60,393 bases of DNA from Winogradskyella sp. (GCF_016744625.1 NZ_JADGDZ010000007.1:1-60393), one strand, 5' to 3'; positions 25,754-36,742 are shown, counted from the first letter of the stretch. The notes: generated by a model from the sequence alone, not told the origin. Translations and numbers: made by a program.

Positions 25754-25990
25754 TATAAAAATGGTGTTTGTTTATGAAAACTGTATCAATTCCCAAACTA
25801 TTTAAGAATTTGAAATTAAATTTAGTAATAACTATTGAGTTTTAATTACCTAATGTGTATATGGTATTTTGACTGATTTTTGTGTTGTTACGAACAATAT
25901 GTCCTTTTAAAAATGAGGTTTAACTGCTTTTTTTAGATATAGGTTAGAGATTGTATAAATTCGTCTCTCCCTCTTCTAAACCCTACTTAG

Positions 25991-26908
25991 ATGAAACTAC
26001 TCAACGTAATTACCAAAGATAAGTTAAGTGTTATAATAAGCCTATTTGTTTTAATATTAACGGCATTATCAGTACAAAATTTCTATCCCTCTGATGATAC
26101 TTCGACAAAACTCAATACTAAATTTACGTTATTTCCATTTGCTATAAATGACACTAGCACTTTAGATATTAAAACGGCATTTTTTGCAAAAGATCCTTAT
26201 GCTGAGTTTTTAAAGTTAAAGTCTTCAAAAAACATATTGTTTGCTTCGTCAGCTTCTTTTACATCTTCTATAAAAAGTGAGAATAATTTTCCCGTAGGTT
26301 TTTGTGCAGAAAATGGTGAAATACTTAATAAAATGCCACATCAAACTATGGATGGTTTGGTTATTATTAGTAATGAGTTACAGGATTTTAATTCAATTAA
26401 AGTCATTGATTTAGATAAGACAAGCGATAATTGTAATGTTAGTGAATGTGATAATCATTTTCCGCATAGTAATATTAGAGACAATCTAAATGAAACATAT
26501 TCGTTTATAAGTGCTGTTAAAAAATATAAATTGTCTGGTTTTCAAACACAATTAGTTTATACAAAGTTTAAATCTGATAAAGAGAATTTTGAATTGCTCT
26601 TTAATGGAAACAATGATCGTGCAAGACGTTTTTTAGCTATTTGTGAAAAAGATAATGTTTTGCACCACGTTATTGTAGATGCTCTTAATAAAGATTTTTT
26701 AATGGCTTCAGCAAAAGAAGCAATAATGTTTCTAAGAGCGTCTAATTATAATGTAGATTTTATGTTAAATTTAGACACAGGGAGTAAGGATATAATGTAC
26801 GCTCATGATGGTGAGGATTTTAAGAATCTAAGACCAAATCCAATCACATCTTCTGCAAAGATTGAGAATGCCTCAAGTTTATTAGTATATTATACCGAAA
26901 AGCAATAG
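25991..26908 (+). CDS. Membrane-anchored protein, possibly phosphodiester-glycosidase-like
   Basis: This 305-residue protein has an N-terminal membrane anchor or signal (residues about 13-31, LSVIISLFVLILTALSVQNF). The rest resembles, loosely, the NAGPA/phosphodiester glycosidase fold: GFCAENGEILNKMPHQTMDG, ASAKEAIMFLRASNYNVDF and FMLNLDTGSKDIMYAHDGED, which recalls the NLDGGGS region of that family, followed by a final LLVYYTE strand. The similarity is remote and key residues are altered (Asp-Thr-Gly in place of Asp-Gly-Gly), so activity is doubtful. It is followed after 22 bp by a two-helix membrane protein and likely forms an operon with it. Confidence 0.45.
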   Translation: MKLLNVITKDKLSVIISLFVLILTALSVQNFYPSDDTSTKLNTKFTLFPFAINDTSTLDIKTAFFAKDPYAEFLKLKSSKNILFASSASFTSSIKSENNFPVGFCAENGEILNKMPHQTMDGLVIISNELQDFNSIKVIDLDKTSDNCNVSECDNHFPHSNIRDNLNETYSFISAVKKYKLSGFQTQLVYTKFKSDKENFELLFNGNNDRARRFLAICEKDNVLHHVIVDALNKDFLMASAKEAIMFLRASNYNVDFMLNLDTGSKDIMYAHDGEDFKNLRPNPITSSAKIENASSLLVYYTEKQ

Positions 26909-26930
26909 CTTTCTGATTAACATAAAGCTT

Positions 26931-27590
26931 ATGCGCCTCAAAAGAATACTCCTCTTTAAAATCGTTTTACTAATTAATTTTTCTAATATATTTGCTCAAG
27001 AATTAATAGACAACTCTTCTATTGAAAAGATGTTTAATGTAATGTCTTTAGATAGTTTAGAAATTATTATCACAAAAGACTATGGGATTAATGAGTTAAA
27101 CTCTGGTTTTAACATTGCAGTTAAAATGTCTAAACTTGAAAGCGACAGTTTGATGCATCAAAAAGGTGTTAATTTATTAGCTGTTTTAGCAAAAGTGTTT
27201 ACGAGGAAAATTCAAAGTAAGGATATTGATTTTGATCATCCAAAGACTAAAGAATTACAATTGCGTTTTGAAAACGAAAAATACTTTATTGAACAACCAA
27301 AAGTATCTAGGTTTATAAAACTTGCAAATTATTTATGTAATGGTGAATACGCTTATGTTCATAAAAGACTAATAATAACTAAAATTTATAAGGTTTTTTT
27401 AACCTGTATTATAATTTATATAATCGTTTTTTTATTAAGCTTTTATAACAAATTTAGATGGAAATATAACAACAGGTTTAAACGTTTTACTTATGTTTTT
27501 ATTGTGATTTTTATTTTGCTATTTATAGTTTTTAAATTAACATGTCATAGCTATGTGAAAGCGTATTCTTTTTATGGCATTTCAGTTTAA
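26931..27590 (+). CDS. Membrane protein of unknown function
   Basis: This 219-residue protein has a signal peptide (ending SNIFAQ) and then about 115 mainly helical residues outside the cytosol. Two transmembrane helices are near the C-terminus (about residues 150-170 and 185-205) with basic residues between them. No family was recognised. It follows the 25991 gene closely, and its 3' end overlaps the convergent 27582 gene by 9 bp. The sequence has the low-complexity Ile/Phe/Lys composition typical of this accessory stretch. Confidence 0.6.
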   Translation: MRLKRILLFKIVLLINFSNIFAQELIDNSSIEKMFNVMSLDSLEIIITKDYGINELNSGFNIAVKMSKLESDSLMHQKGVNLLAVLAKVFTRKIQSKDIDFDHPKTKELQLRFENEKYFIEQPKVSRFIKLANYLCNGEYAYVHKRLIITKIYKVFLTCIIIYIIVFLLSFYNKFRWKYNNRFKRFTYVFIVIFILLFIVFKLTCHSYVKAYSFYGISV

Positions 27591-28082
27591 ATCTTTCTTT
27601 TTTTTTAGAATATAATAGGTCGCTATAAAAAGAAATAGTAGCCATTCTGAGCCATAAAGACAATAATCTTTAATAGTAAAAATAGCATCTAAATTTAAGT
27701 TACTTAAGTATTCTGATTTTGATAAATCATTGTAAAGTAGTTTAAACTTTTCATCAAATATAAATTGAATTATTGGTTGAGCAATAATCGTTATAATGGT
27801 TAATAGAATAAACCATAACGTCGATAATTTTGACATATTAAGACCCCAAAACCTCCATTTATTATTTAATAATAGGATTAGTATTATACTTGTAATAAGA
27901 GTAACACTAAAACTAAAAATTGGTAAGTAATATTTAAAATGAATTAAGACAAAACCATCAGAAAAACCATAAATAAGATATATGTTTATAAGTATTTCTA
28001 GGAATACATGAGTAGCTTTTAATAAAACAAAGCCTAATAAAAGCCATGGTATTAGTTTAAAGAATGACTTTGTTTGTTTCAT
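27582..28082 (-). CDS. Four-helix membrane protein of unknown function
   Basis: This 166-residue protein has about four transmembrane segments (around residues 10-35, 48-70, 85-108 and 140-160) with few charged loops. I do not recognise a family. Its start lies 26 bp inside the end of the upstream lipoprotein gene (28057-28815), so the two are cotranscribed and likely coupled in translation. Pairing with a lipoprotein suggests a cell-envelope function, not further defined. Confidence 0.6.
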   Translation of the reverse strand: MKQTKSFFKLIPWLLLGFVLLKATHVFLEILINIYLIYGFSDGFVLIHFKYYLPIFSFSVTLITSIILILLLNNKWRFWGLNMSKLSTLWFILLTIITIIAQPIIQFIFDEKFKLLYNDLSKSEYLSNLNLDAIFTIKDYCLYGSEWLLFLFIATYYILKKKKDLN

Positions 28083-28815
28083 TTATAGTTTTAATCTTAT
28101 TTAGTTTCCAAGAATTATATAAAGATATTGTAAAAGTATCTCCTTTATAAAGTTCTTGGTACAATATCTCTGTATATGGTCTACTTTTAGTTATTAGTTT
28201 TAGCTTAAAGCTTGCTTTAGTAGAATCTTTTAAAATAAACTTATCTATAACAAGGGCTGTAACTTTTAAATCGCTAGGCTCTTTAAATTGCCATGTATTA
28301 TCAGGGCAATTATAATCTATAGCATTGTTATGTTCGTCAACTGGCATTTTTATAGTAAGAGTATCCATTATATCAAAACTATGATATGTATAAACTGCCT
28401 TAAGTCGTAATTTGCTTTCACATTTTTCGATAGGTTGCCAATAATTTTTTATTGAATTAACCTCCTTTTGGAGTCCTATGTTTTTCTCATTAATAAAGTT
28501 GTGATAGGTGTTTAAGATAAGTCCAGATTTATTTTGAACTCTAACTATTCCTAATGAGTCAAAAAAAGAATTTAGTTTATCAGCGTAAGGATGACTATTT
28601 AATAGCTGTTCTTGGAGTTGATTTTCTATGCTATAATCATAAAAAACAGGAGTATATTCTTTAGACTCAAGAGATTTAAAATTCAATTTATCTTCAGTAG
28701 TCCAATTATTATCTAAATAATCGAAAGCAAGTTTCAAGGTCTTAGGAATAGGCTCTTTTTCTTGGCAAGAGAAGAATGAAACTATTATTAAAATTGTAAC
28801 AAAACGAAAAATCAA
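28057..28815 (-). CDS. Lipoprotein of unknown function
   Basis: This 252-residue protein has a lipoprotein signal with Cys17 (LIIVSFFSCQEKEP). The region after it (FDYLDNNWTTEDKLNFKSLE) resembles a small domain of unknown function found in Bacteroidota proteins (DUF6794-like), a tentative match from memory. The second half is beta-rich (LRLKAVYTYHSFDIMDTLTI, KASFKLKLITKSRPYTEILY). No enzymatic motif was seen. It is the first gene of a two-gene unit with the membrane protein at 27582 and is divergent from pyrG. Confidence 0.6.
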   Translation of the reverse strand: MIFRFVTILIIVSFFSCQEKEPIPKTLKLAFDYLDNNWTTEDKLNFKSLESKEYTPVFYDYSIENQLQEQLLNSHPYADKLNSFFDSLGIVRVQNKSGLILNTYHNFINEKNIGLQKEVNSIKNYWQPIEKCESKLRLKAVYTYHSFDIMDTLTIKMPVDEHNNAIDYNCPDNTWQFKEPSDLKVTALVIDKFILKDSTKASFKLKLITKSRPYTEILYQELYKGDTFTISLYNSWKLNKIKTINETNKVIL

Positions 28816-28971
28816 AAGGACATAGGCTTTATTCGTTTACGAAGTTCGACTTTTTTATTTAGTATGCAAAACCTAAAATCTTAGAAACAATGTAAATAGA
28901 AGAGTTTAAACACTAGAAAAATAACATATCAACAAACCATAAACAATTCTTAGAATACTCGTTTTATTTCG

Positions 28972-28979
28972 TAAATTTG
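28972..28979 (+). promoter_or_regulatory. TAnnTTTG promoter element before pyrG
   Basis: TAAATTTG matches the Bacteroidota -7 consensus and lies 20 bp before the ATG of pyrG, so a short leader of about 15 nt is expected. No clear TTG was seen at the expected -33 distance. Confidence 0.45.
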
Positions 28980-28990
28980 CCTGCGTTTAA

Positions 28991-30616
<1,626 letters not shown>

Positions 30617-30680
30617 TGTGCCACTTTGGCGTAAAGTTAAATTTGGATAACTATTTGAGTTAACCAATTAATACCACTCA

Positions 30681-30713
30681 AGACCTGTTCGGTTTACAAA
30701 ACCTGACAGGTCT
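30681..30713. repeat. 33-bp palindrome between pyrG and yidC
   Basis: The arms AGACCTGT (30681-30688) and ACAGGTCT (30706-30713) are perfect, and inside them GGTTT and AAACC pair around a very short loop. It looks like a small dispersed palindromic element of a type seen in Flavobacteriaceae intergenic regions (recalled, not searched). It has no T-run, so it is probably not a terminator. Confidence 0.55.
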
Positions 30714-30727
30714 AAAATTGAAAATCA

Positions 30728-32629
30728 ATGGAAGAAAAGAAATTCGACATTAACTCTATAATTGGATTCGTACTCATTTTTGGGATACTGTTATATATAA
30801 TGTATCAAAACAGTCCGACACCTGAGGAAATTGAAGCTGAAAAAGTAGCACAGCAAGAGCAGGTTGAAGCAGAACAAAAAGTGAGCAAACAAAATGAAGC
30901 TGTAGTCACTACTTCAAATGATTATGGGAATACCACAGCTTTAGATTCTACACAACTTGTGGCAGCTCAGAGTAAGATAGGTGCACTTTCTTATGCTTTA
31001 ACATTATCAGGTGAGGATATTACGACTGTAGAAACAGATGTTTTCGAACTTAAGTTTAATAGAAATGGTGGTCATTTGGCTCAGGTTAAACTGAGAAATT
31101 TTGTCGATTACGATTCTGTGCCTATTTACTTAGTTAAAGATAATAATAGTGCTTTTAATATCACATTTAGCACTTCAGATAGTCGTACACATAACACGCA
31201 AGATTTTCCTTTTCAGCCTAGTGTTACAAAAAGTGGAGAGAATACTGTAGTTTCTATGAAGCTTAAATTTTCTGAATCTGAATATTTAGAATACCGTTAC
31301 GAGTTAAAGCCTAATGACTATATGATTGATTTTTCAATTAAGTCACAAGGTTTAAGTGGAGTATTTAATACCTCACAGCCTATTACTTTAGATTGGAAAC
31401 AGAAACAGATTAGACATGCTAAAAGTATAAGTTACGAAAACCGTTATACAAGGTTAACTTATATGCACGATGAAGATAAAGTTGATAAATTATCTCAAAT
31501 GGGAGATGATGATGAAACCGTTGAAGGTGTAGAGTGGTTATCTTACAGACAGTTCTTCTTTAGTTCTATATTAGTTGCAAACGATAGTCCTTTTAAGGAT
31601 GTGGTTATGACGTCTAAAAACTTAGTAGAAGATGAAGAAATAGATACTCTTTTTACTAAAATGTACACGTCAAAGTTTCCTTTGGCTTATAATGGAGGAG
31701 AGATTAATAAGAGCTTAGGGTTGTATTATGGGCCAACTGAGGCTAAGACTTTAAAGGCTTATAATAAAGGCTTAGATGAAAGTATTCCATTTGGTTGGGG
31801 GATTTTTGGTTGGATTAATAAAATGATTTTTATTCCATTGTTTGGATTCCTAAGTGGATTTTTGCCTTATGGTATTGCTATTATTGTGATGACTATCTTG
31901 GTAAAAATAGTATTGTCTTTTGTACAATATAAGCAGTTCTTATCTCAAGCAAAGATGAAAATCTTAAAGCCAGAGTTAGATGCTGTTAGAGAAAAGTACA
32001 AAGACAATAAGTTAAAGGCACAACAAGAAACCATGGCAATACAGAGTAAAGCTGGTGCTAGCCCTTTAAGTGGTTGTTTACCAGGTTTAATGCAAATTCC
32101 TGTATTCTATGCGTTGTTTATGTTCTTTCCAACAGCATTTGAGTTAAGACAAAAAAGTTTCCTTTGGGCAGATGATTTAAGTTCTTTTGATTCTGTATTA
32201 GATTTACCTTTTAATATTCCATTTTATGGAGATCACGTAAGTTTATTTCCAATATTGGCAGCAGTTGCAATTTTCTTTTATATGAAAATGACAACAGGTC
32301 AACAAATGGCAACACAGCCAACACAAGAAGGGATGCCAGATATGGGTAAAATGATGAAATACATGATTTATTTCTCGCCAATCTTAATGTTAGTTTTCTT
32401 TAATAACTATGCATCTGGTTTGAGTTTATATTATTTCATATCTAACTTAATTAGTATTGGTATTATGATAGTGATTAAAAACTACATTATCGATGAAGAT
32501 AAAGTTTTAGCTAAGATTGAAGTCAGTAAAACAAAACCTAAGAAGCAAAATAAGTTTCAGAAGAAAATGGCTGATATGATGGCTCAAGCTGAGCAGCAAA
32601 AACAGGAGCAGCAAAAGAGAAAGAAATAA
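30728..32629 (+). CDS. yidC: Membrane protein insertase YidC
   Basis: This 633-residue protein is the long Gram-negative form. It has an N-terminal membrane helix (IIGFVLIFGILLYIMYQNS), a large periplasmic domain (residues about 90-355) and the conserved insertase core from about 365: INKMIFIPLFGFLSGFLPYG, the hydrophilic-groove helix around VKIVLSFVQYKQFLSQAKMK, SGCLPGLMQIPVFYALFMFF and YFISNLISIGIMIVIKNYII. The basic C-terminal tail (KPKKQNKFQKKM and a Gln/Lys-rich end) fits ribosome contact. It inserts and folds inner-membrane proteins alone or with Sec. The MORN gene follows after 26 bp. Confidence 0.96.
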   Translation: MEEKKFDINSIIGFVLIFGILLYIMYQNSPTPEEIEAEKVAQQEQVEAEQKVSKQNEAVVTTSNDYGNTTALDSTQLVAAQSKIGALSYALTLSGEDITTVETDVFELKFNRNGGHLAQVKLRNFVDYDSVPIYLVKDNNSAFNITFSTSDSRTHNTQDFPFQPSVTKSGENTVVSMKLKFSESEYLEYRYELKPNDYMIDFSIKSQGLSGVFNTSQPITLDWKQKQIRHAKSISYENRYTRLTYMHDEDKVDKLSQMGDDDETVEGVEWLSYRQFFFSSILVANDSPFKDVVMTSKNLVEDEEIDTLFTKMYTSKFPLAYNGGEINKSLGLYYGPTEAKTLKAYNKGLDESIPFGWGIFGWINKMIFIPLFGFLSGFLPYGIAIIVMTILVKIVLSFVQYKQFLSQAKMKILKPELDAVREKYKDNKLKAQQETMAIQSKAGASPLSGCLPGLMQIPVFYALFMFFPTAFELRQKSFLWADDLSSFDSVLDLPFNIPFYGDHVSLFPILAAVAIFFYMKMTTGQQMATQPTQEGMPDMGKMMKYMIYFSPILMLVFFNNYASGLSLYYFISNLISIGIMIVIKNYIIDEDKVLAKIEVSKTKPKKQNKFQKKMADMMAQAEQQKQEQQKRKK

Positions 32630-32655
32630 TTTTTGTTTTTTTGAGTTTAACTAAT

Positions 32656-33366
32656 ATGACTACACAAAAATTAGTTTTAAGTATTTCTTTTGTATGGATT
32701 TGTTTTATGAGCTTTGCTCAGAAATCTATTAATCAGTTCGATAAAGAAAATAAACGCCACGGTTTATGGACTAAAGATTACCATAAAACAGATCAAAAAC
32801 GATATGAAGGTGTTTTTGATCATGGTAAAGAGATAGATTCGTTTAAGTATTACACCTTATCAAAAGGGAAAAGTGTTTTAAGTGCAGTTAAAGTTTTTAA
32901 TAAGAAAGACAGTTTAGCGAATGTGACTTTTTTTGCGTCCAATAAAAAAGTAATAAGCCATGGAAAAATGAATGGCAGAAGATATATTGGACAATGGGTT
33001 TTTTATCATAAGAATTCAGCGGCTAAAATGATTGTTGAAAATTACAATGCTAATGGCCTATTAGAAGGAGAGCGTTTTGTTTACTACAAAAATGATTTAC
33101 TTGCGGAAAAGGCATTTTATAAAAAAGGAAAGTTAAATGGTGAAGCCAAATGGTTTTCTGAAAAAAACATAGTATTGAGGATTACAAATTATAAGGACGA
33201 TATACTACATGGTAAGTCCGTTAATTCTGATTCAGAAGGCAACATAACATCCGAAGGGAATTATATAGAAGATGAAAAAAAGGGGATTTGGAAATATTAT
33301 AAAGCTGGCAAATTGTCTAAAGAAATAGATCATACCATTAATAAAGTTATAAAGAAATACGAATAG
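32656..33366 (+). CDS. Secreted MORN-repeat (YwqK-like) protein
   Basis: From the ATG at 32656 the protein has 236 residues and a signal peptide (MTTQKLVLSISFVWICFMSFAQ); the frame extends to a TTG at 32641. MORN-type repeats recur: ENKRHGLWTKDYHKTDQKRY, YIGQWVFYHKNSAAK, GLLEGERFVYYKNDLL and GKLNGEAKWFS. These resemble the toxin-antitoxin YwqK-like family, a name that is not a functional claim. It is the last gene of the yidC unit, ending 29 bp before a strong terminator. Its role, likely at the cell envelope, is unknown. Confidence 0.7.
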   Translation: MTTQKLVLSISFVWICFMSFAQKSINQFDKENKRHGLWTKDYHKTDQKRYEGVFDHGKEIDSFKYYTLSKGKSVLSAVKVFNKKDSLANVTFFASNKKVISHGKMNGRRYIGQWVFYHKNSAAKMIVENYNANGLLEGERFVYYKNDLLAEKAFYKKGKLNGEAKWFSEKNIVLRITNYKDDILHGKSVNSDSEGNITSEGNYIEDEKKGIWKYYKAGKLSKEIDHTINKVIKKYE

Positions 33367-33395
33367 TTTTTAACTATATATTCTATAGAATTTTG

Positions 33396-33426
33396 AAATA
33401 GCAATCTTAATACGATTGCTATTTTT
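33396..33426 (+). terminator. Intrinsic terminator after the yidC/MORN unit
   Basis: Perfect 11-bp arms AAATAGCAATC (33396-33406) and GATTGCTATTT (33414-33424) with a 7-base loop are followed by T-rich sequence (TTATTT). Confidence 0.75.
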
Positions 33427-33473
33427 ATTTGTAATTTTGCCGAAGTTTTTAGACAAATAATAATGTTTGAATT

Positions 33474-33582
33474 CGTCTCTTCGAGTGAGATTCCTTTTTT
33501 GGAATTTTATCGAGAAGTATTTAAAAGAATTGAAGGTTCTCGATACAATTCCGATAAAAAATCGGAATCACTCGAACTGACG
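33474..33582. repeat. REP-like palindromic element, copy 2
   Basis: The 15-bp ends match in inverted orientation at 13 of 15 positions: CGTCTCTTCGAGTGA (33474-33488) and TCACTCGAACTGACG (33568-33582). An inner hairpin has arms ATTCCGAT (33548-33555) and ATCGGAAT (33561-33568). The TCGAT / CTCGA motifs recur inside. Its ends match those of the element at 36589-36707. It lies in the leader region of mnmA. The whole gap 33367-33639 holds the terminator, a TAATTTTG promoter-like element at 33432-33439 and this repeat. Confidence 0.65.
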
Positions 33583-33639
33583 TATAAATAAACAGTGAAT
33601 TAATTAAAAAGAGATTCCAGCCAAAAGGCAGGAAATTAT

Positions 33640-34827
33640 ATGAAACGAGTAATTGTAGGGCTTTCTGGTGGAGTAGATTCTAGCGTTGCAGCCTATCTAT
33701 TAAAAGAGCAAGGTTACGAGGTTATAGGCCTGTTTATGAAGAACTGGCACGATGATTCTGTGACTATTTCAGATGAGTGTCCTTGGTTAGAAGATAGTAA
33801 TGACGCTATGTTGGTCGCTGATAAATTGGGTATTCCTTTTCAAACGGTCGATTTAAGTGTGCAATACAAAGAACGTATTGTAGATTATATGTTTAACGAA
33901 TACGAAAAAGGCCGCACTCCAAATCCGGATGTACTTTGTAACCGAGAAATAAAGTTCGATGTCTTTATGGATATTGCTCTAGAGCTAGGTGCAGATTATG
34001 TTGCAACTGGTCATTATTGCAGAAAAGGAACGATTGAGAAAGATGATAAAGAGGTACACCAACTTTTAGCTGGTGCAGATAACAATAAAGACCAATCGTA
34101 TTTCTTATGTCAATTATCTCAAACACAATTGGCAAAAGCCTTATTTCCTATAGGTGAATTATTAAAACCAGAAGTAAGAGCCATTGCAAAAGCACAAGAT
34201 TTAATTACAGCAGAAAAGAAAGATTCTCAAGGTTTATGTTTCATTGGTAAAGTTAGACTTCCTGAGTTTCTTCAACAGCAATTAAAGCCTAAAGCAGGTG
34301 ATATTGTTGAGATTGAAGATACGTTTGAAACTTATAGCCAAGTTATTCCAGAATTTAATTCAAAAGAAAACGAATTAGCGTTTTTATCTAAAAAGCCAGT
34401 TTATAGTATATCCGACGGAAAAGTTGTAGGTCAGCATCAAGGTGCGCATTACTTTACTAAAGGACAACGAAAAGGATTAGCAGTTGGTGGAACAGTAGAA
34501 CCTCTTTTTGTTATCGATACTGACGTCAATGAGAATATCATTTATACTGGTCAAGGAAAAAACCATCCAGGTTTATATAGGAATGTATTGTTTGTAACCA
34601 ATGAAGAATTACATTGGGTCAGAGAAGATTTAACTTTGTCAGAAGGTGAGACGATGTCAGTAATGGCTAGAATTAGATATAGGCAACAACTCGAAAAAGC
34701 AACACTTCATAAAGTAGTTTCAGGTTTATATGTAGAGTTCGAAAACAAACAATCTGCAATTACTGAAGGACAGTTCGTTGCTTGGTATCTTAAGGACGAA
34801 TTGGTAGGTTCAGGAGTTATTTCTTAG
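33640..34827 (+). CDS. mnmA: tRNA 2-thiouridylase MnmA
   Basis: This 395-residue protein has the PP-loop [19 protein letters not shown] at the start. The two catalytic cysteines are in [13 protein letters not shown] and [13 protein letters not shown], and the family motifs [33 protein letters not shown] and the C-terminal beta-barrel are all present. It adds sulfur to U34 of tRNAs for Lys, Glu and Gln. The start codon is preceded by A/T-rich sequence without a Shine-Dalgarno, as usual here. Two hairpins follow its stop. The leader contains REP-like copy 2. Confidence 0.96.
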   Translation: MKRVIVGLSGGVDSSVAAYLLKEQGYEVIGLFMKNWHDDSVTISDECPWLEDSNDAMLVADKLGIPFQTVDLSVQYKERIVDYMFNEYEKGRTPNPDVLCNREIKFDVFMDIALELGADYVATGHYCRKGTIEKDDKEVHQLLAGADNNKDQSYFLCQLSQTQLAKALFPIGELLKPEVRAIAKAQDLITAEKKDSQGLCFIGKVRLPEFLQQQLKPKAGDIVEIEDTFETYSQVIPEFNSKENELAFLSKKPVYSISDGKVVGQHQGAHYFTKGQRKGLAVGGTVEPLFVIDTDVNENIIYTGQGKNHPGLYRNVLFVTNEELHWVREDLTLSEGETMSVMARIRYRQQLEKATLHKVVSGLYVEFENKQSAITEGQFVAWYLKDELVGSGVIS

Positions 34828-34834
34828 TGAAATT

Positions 34835-34873
34835 AAAGTTTGCTGAGTAAAATTTTACGATATCAAACTTTTT
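34835..34873 (+). terminator. Terminator-like hairpin after mnmA
   Basis: Arms AAAGTTTG (34835-34842) and CAAACTTT (34864-34871) are perfect, with a 21-base loop and a short T-run after. A second small hairpin, ATCCCG (34884-34889) with CGGGAT (34898-34903), follows. The long loop makes it a weaker terminator than the one at 33396. Confidence 0.5.
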
Positions 34874-34958
34874 AATTGAACTAATCCCGCTGAAGAACGG
34901 GATCTCATATAAGCATAAAGAGTTTAAGACTAATTCCGTAAATTGCAATAAAAAAGCC

Positions 34959-36581
34959 ATGTTAAGAAAATTAACCATGCTTTTATTGCTCCTCATTACA
35001 ATAAACAGCTATGCTCAAGAAGATGCTTGGATTTATCTTACAGATAAGCCAAATGTATCTGCTGCTTTGGCAGATCCTATTAGTATTCTCACACAAAAAG
35101 CAATCAATAGAAAACAGAATCATAACGTTATTATTGATGAACGTGATGTACCTGTAAATGAATCTTACATTTCAGATTTAAAAACGCAAATAGGAATCAC
35201 GGTTTTGGCAAAATCAAAATGGTTTAATGCAGTACATGTAAGAGGAACTGAAGCAGATATTAATGCTTTAGGTACATTAATTTATATAGATAGTATTGAT
35301 TTTGCAGATAACGGCTTAGATGTGTTATCGCGTTCTGAAGCGATTCAAGATAAAACAAATGTTGAGGATGAGAATGTGATATTTACCTATGGTGATACAC
35401 AAAATCAGGTAGAAATGATTAATGTAGATAATTTGCATGTTGCAGATTTTACAGGAGAAGGTATTACAATTGCAGTTATGGATTCTGGTTTCCCTAATGT
35501 AGATACGATGGGAGCTTTTCAACGTTTAAGAGATAATGGGGATTTGCTAAATGGTTACGATTTTGTACATAGAGATTCAGATGTGTATGCAAGCGCAGCA
35601 AGTTCTCATGGCACGAGAGTTCTTAGTAATATGGCAGGTTTTGTGCAAGATCAATTTGTGGGCACAGCACCAGATGCGTCGTATTATTTATTTCTAACAG
35701 AAGATGCGGCCAGTGAAACACCAGTTGAAGAAAGTTATTGGGTAGAAGCTGCTGAGCGTGCAGATAGTTTGGGAGTAGACATGATAAATACATCCTTAGG
35801 TTATAGAGTGTTCGATAATGCGAACTACAATTATACTCCAGCAGATATGAATGGCCAAGTGGCTTTTATAACTAAAGGAGCTTCTATTGCTGTAGAAAAA
35901 GGAATTTTAGTAGTTGTAAGTGCTGGTAATGCTGGTGCAACTGCATGGCAAACTGTTGGTGCGCCTGCTGATTCTCCAGATGTGTTATCCATAGGAGGAG
36001 TAGATGCAGCTGGTGATTATGTGCCATTTAGTTCTCAAGGTGGTGCAGCGCAAGTTGGCTATCAAAAACCAGATGTGGTTGCTAGAGCAGGTAATGCTTA
36101 TGTAATAAATGAAACTAATAGCATTGTTCAAAATAATGGAACCTCATTTAGTGGACCAATTTTGTGCGGAGGGATTGCATCCTTATGGCAGGCGATTCCA
36201 GATGCTTCACCAACTGAAGTGATGGACTATGTAAGACAGTCAGCTTCTCAGTATACAACTCCAGATGATTTATTAGGTTATGGGATTCCAGATTTAGATT
36301 TGGCAAGAAGTATTGCGCTATCTATTGATGAAGAATTGATTGAATACTTTAGTTTTTATCCAAATCCTGTTAATGATGAATTAAACCTTAGGTTGCCTTC
36401 ATCTGCAAATCAGGTGGAGCTTTCAATTTATAATCAACTAGGTCAGCAAGTTTTGCGCAAAGCTATTCAAGCAGATTATAAAACGGTTGATGTTTCAAGT
36501 TTAGCAACAGGAATTTATATAATGAAACTTTCTTCGGAAACGAATTCAAAAACATTCAAATTTATTCGTAGTTCATATTAA
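34959..36581 (+). CDS. Secreted subtilisin-like (S8) serine protease with a T9SS tail
   Basis: This 540-residue protein has a signal peptide (LLLLLITINSYAQ) and an N-terminal propeptide-like region of about 120 residues. The catalytic triad is Asp175 (IAVMDSGFPNVD), His217 (SSHGTRVLSNMAG) and Ser396 (NNGTSFSGPILCG), with the oxyanion Asn near 324 (SAGNAGA). The C-terminal 80 residues form a T9SS type A sorting domain (FSFYPNPVNDELNL, ATGIYIMKLSSE, KTFKFIRSSY). It should be released or displayed at the cell surface and degrade extracellular protein. It is followed by REP-like copy 3. Confidence 0.92.
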   Translation: MLRKLTMLLLLLITINSYAQEDAWIYLTDKPNVSAALADPISILTQKAINRKQNHNVIIDERDVPVNESYISDLKTQIGITVLAKSKWFNAVHVRGTEADINALGTLIYIDSIDFADNGLDVLSRSEAIQDKTNVEDENVIFTYGDTQNQVEMINVDNLHVADFTGEGITIAVMDSGFPNVDTMGAFQRLRDNGDLLNGYDFVHRDSDVYASAASSHGTRVLSNMAGFVQDQFVGTAPDASYYLFLTEDAASETPVEESYWVEAAERADSLGVDMINTSLGYRVFDNANYNYTPADMNGQVAFITKGASIAVEKGILVVVSAGNAGATAWQTVGAPADSPDVLSIGGVDAAGDYVPFSSQGGAAQVGYQKPDVVARAGNAYVINETNSIVQNNGTSFSGPILCGGIASLWQAIPDASPTEVMDYVRQSASQYTTPDDLLGYGIPDLDLARSIALSIDEELIEYFSFYPNPVNDELNLRLPSSANQVELSIYNQLGQQVLRKAIQADYKTVDVSSLATGIYIMKLSSETNSKTFKFIRSSY

Positions 36582-36588
36582 GTCGATA

Positions 36589-36707
36589 CGTCAGTTCGAG
36601 AGATTTTGAAGTATTAGAAATCGTATCGAGAACTATGCTATAGTTTAAATTTTTATTCTCGATACAAATTTCACTCATTTGTATCGTGAAATTCACTCGA
36701 ATTGACG
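36589..36707. repeat. REP-like palindromic element, copy 3
   Basis: The ends CGTCAGTTCGAG (36589-36600) and CTCGAATTGACG (36696-36707) are inverted repeats with one mismatch. An inner hairpin has GATACAAAT (36661-36669) and ATTTGTATC (36677-36685). Its TCGAGAAC and TTCTCGATAC segments are shared with copy 2. It lies between the protease and the monooxygenase and covers the upstream ATG (36686) of the latter's frame, which supports the later start. Confidence 0.65.
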
Positions 36708-36742
36708 AATTTTATAATCTATATAAGATACAAATTCATAAA

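Noticed and set aside
32656-33366. MORN protein as part of a toxin-antitoxin pair
   Set aside because: The YwqK family name suggests it, but the protein is secreted, there is no partner gene, and it lies in the yidC unit.
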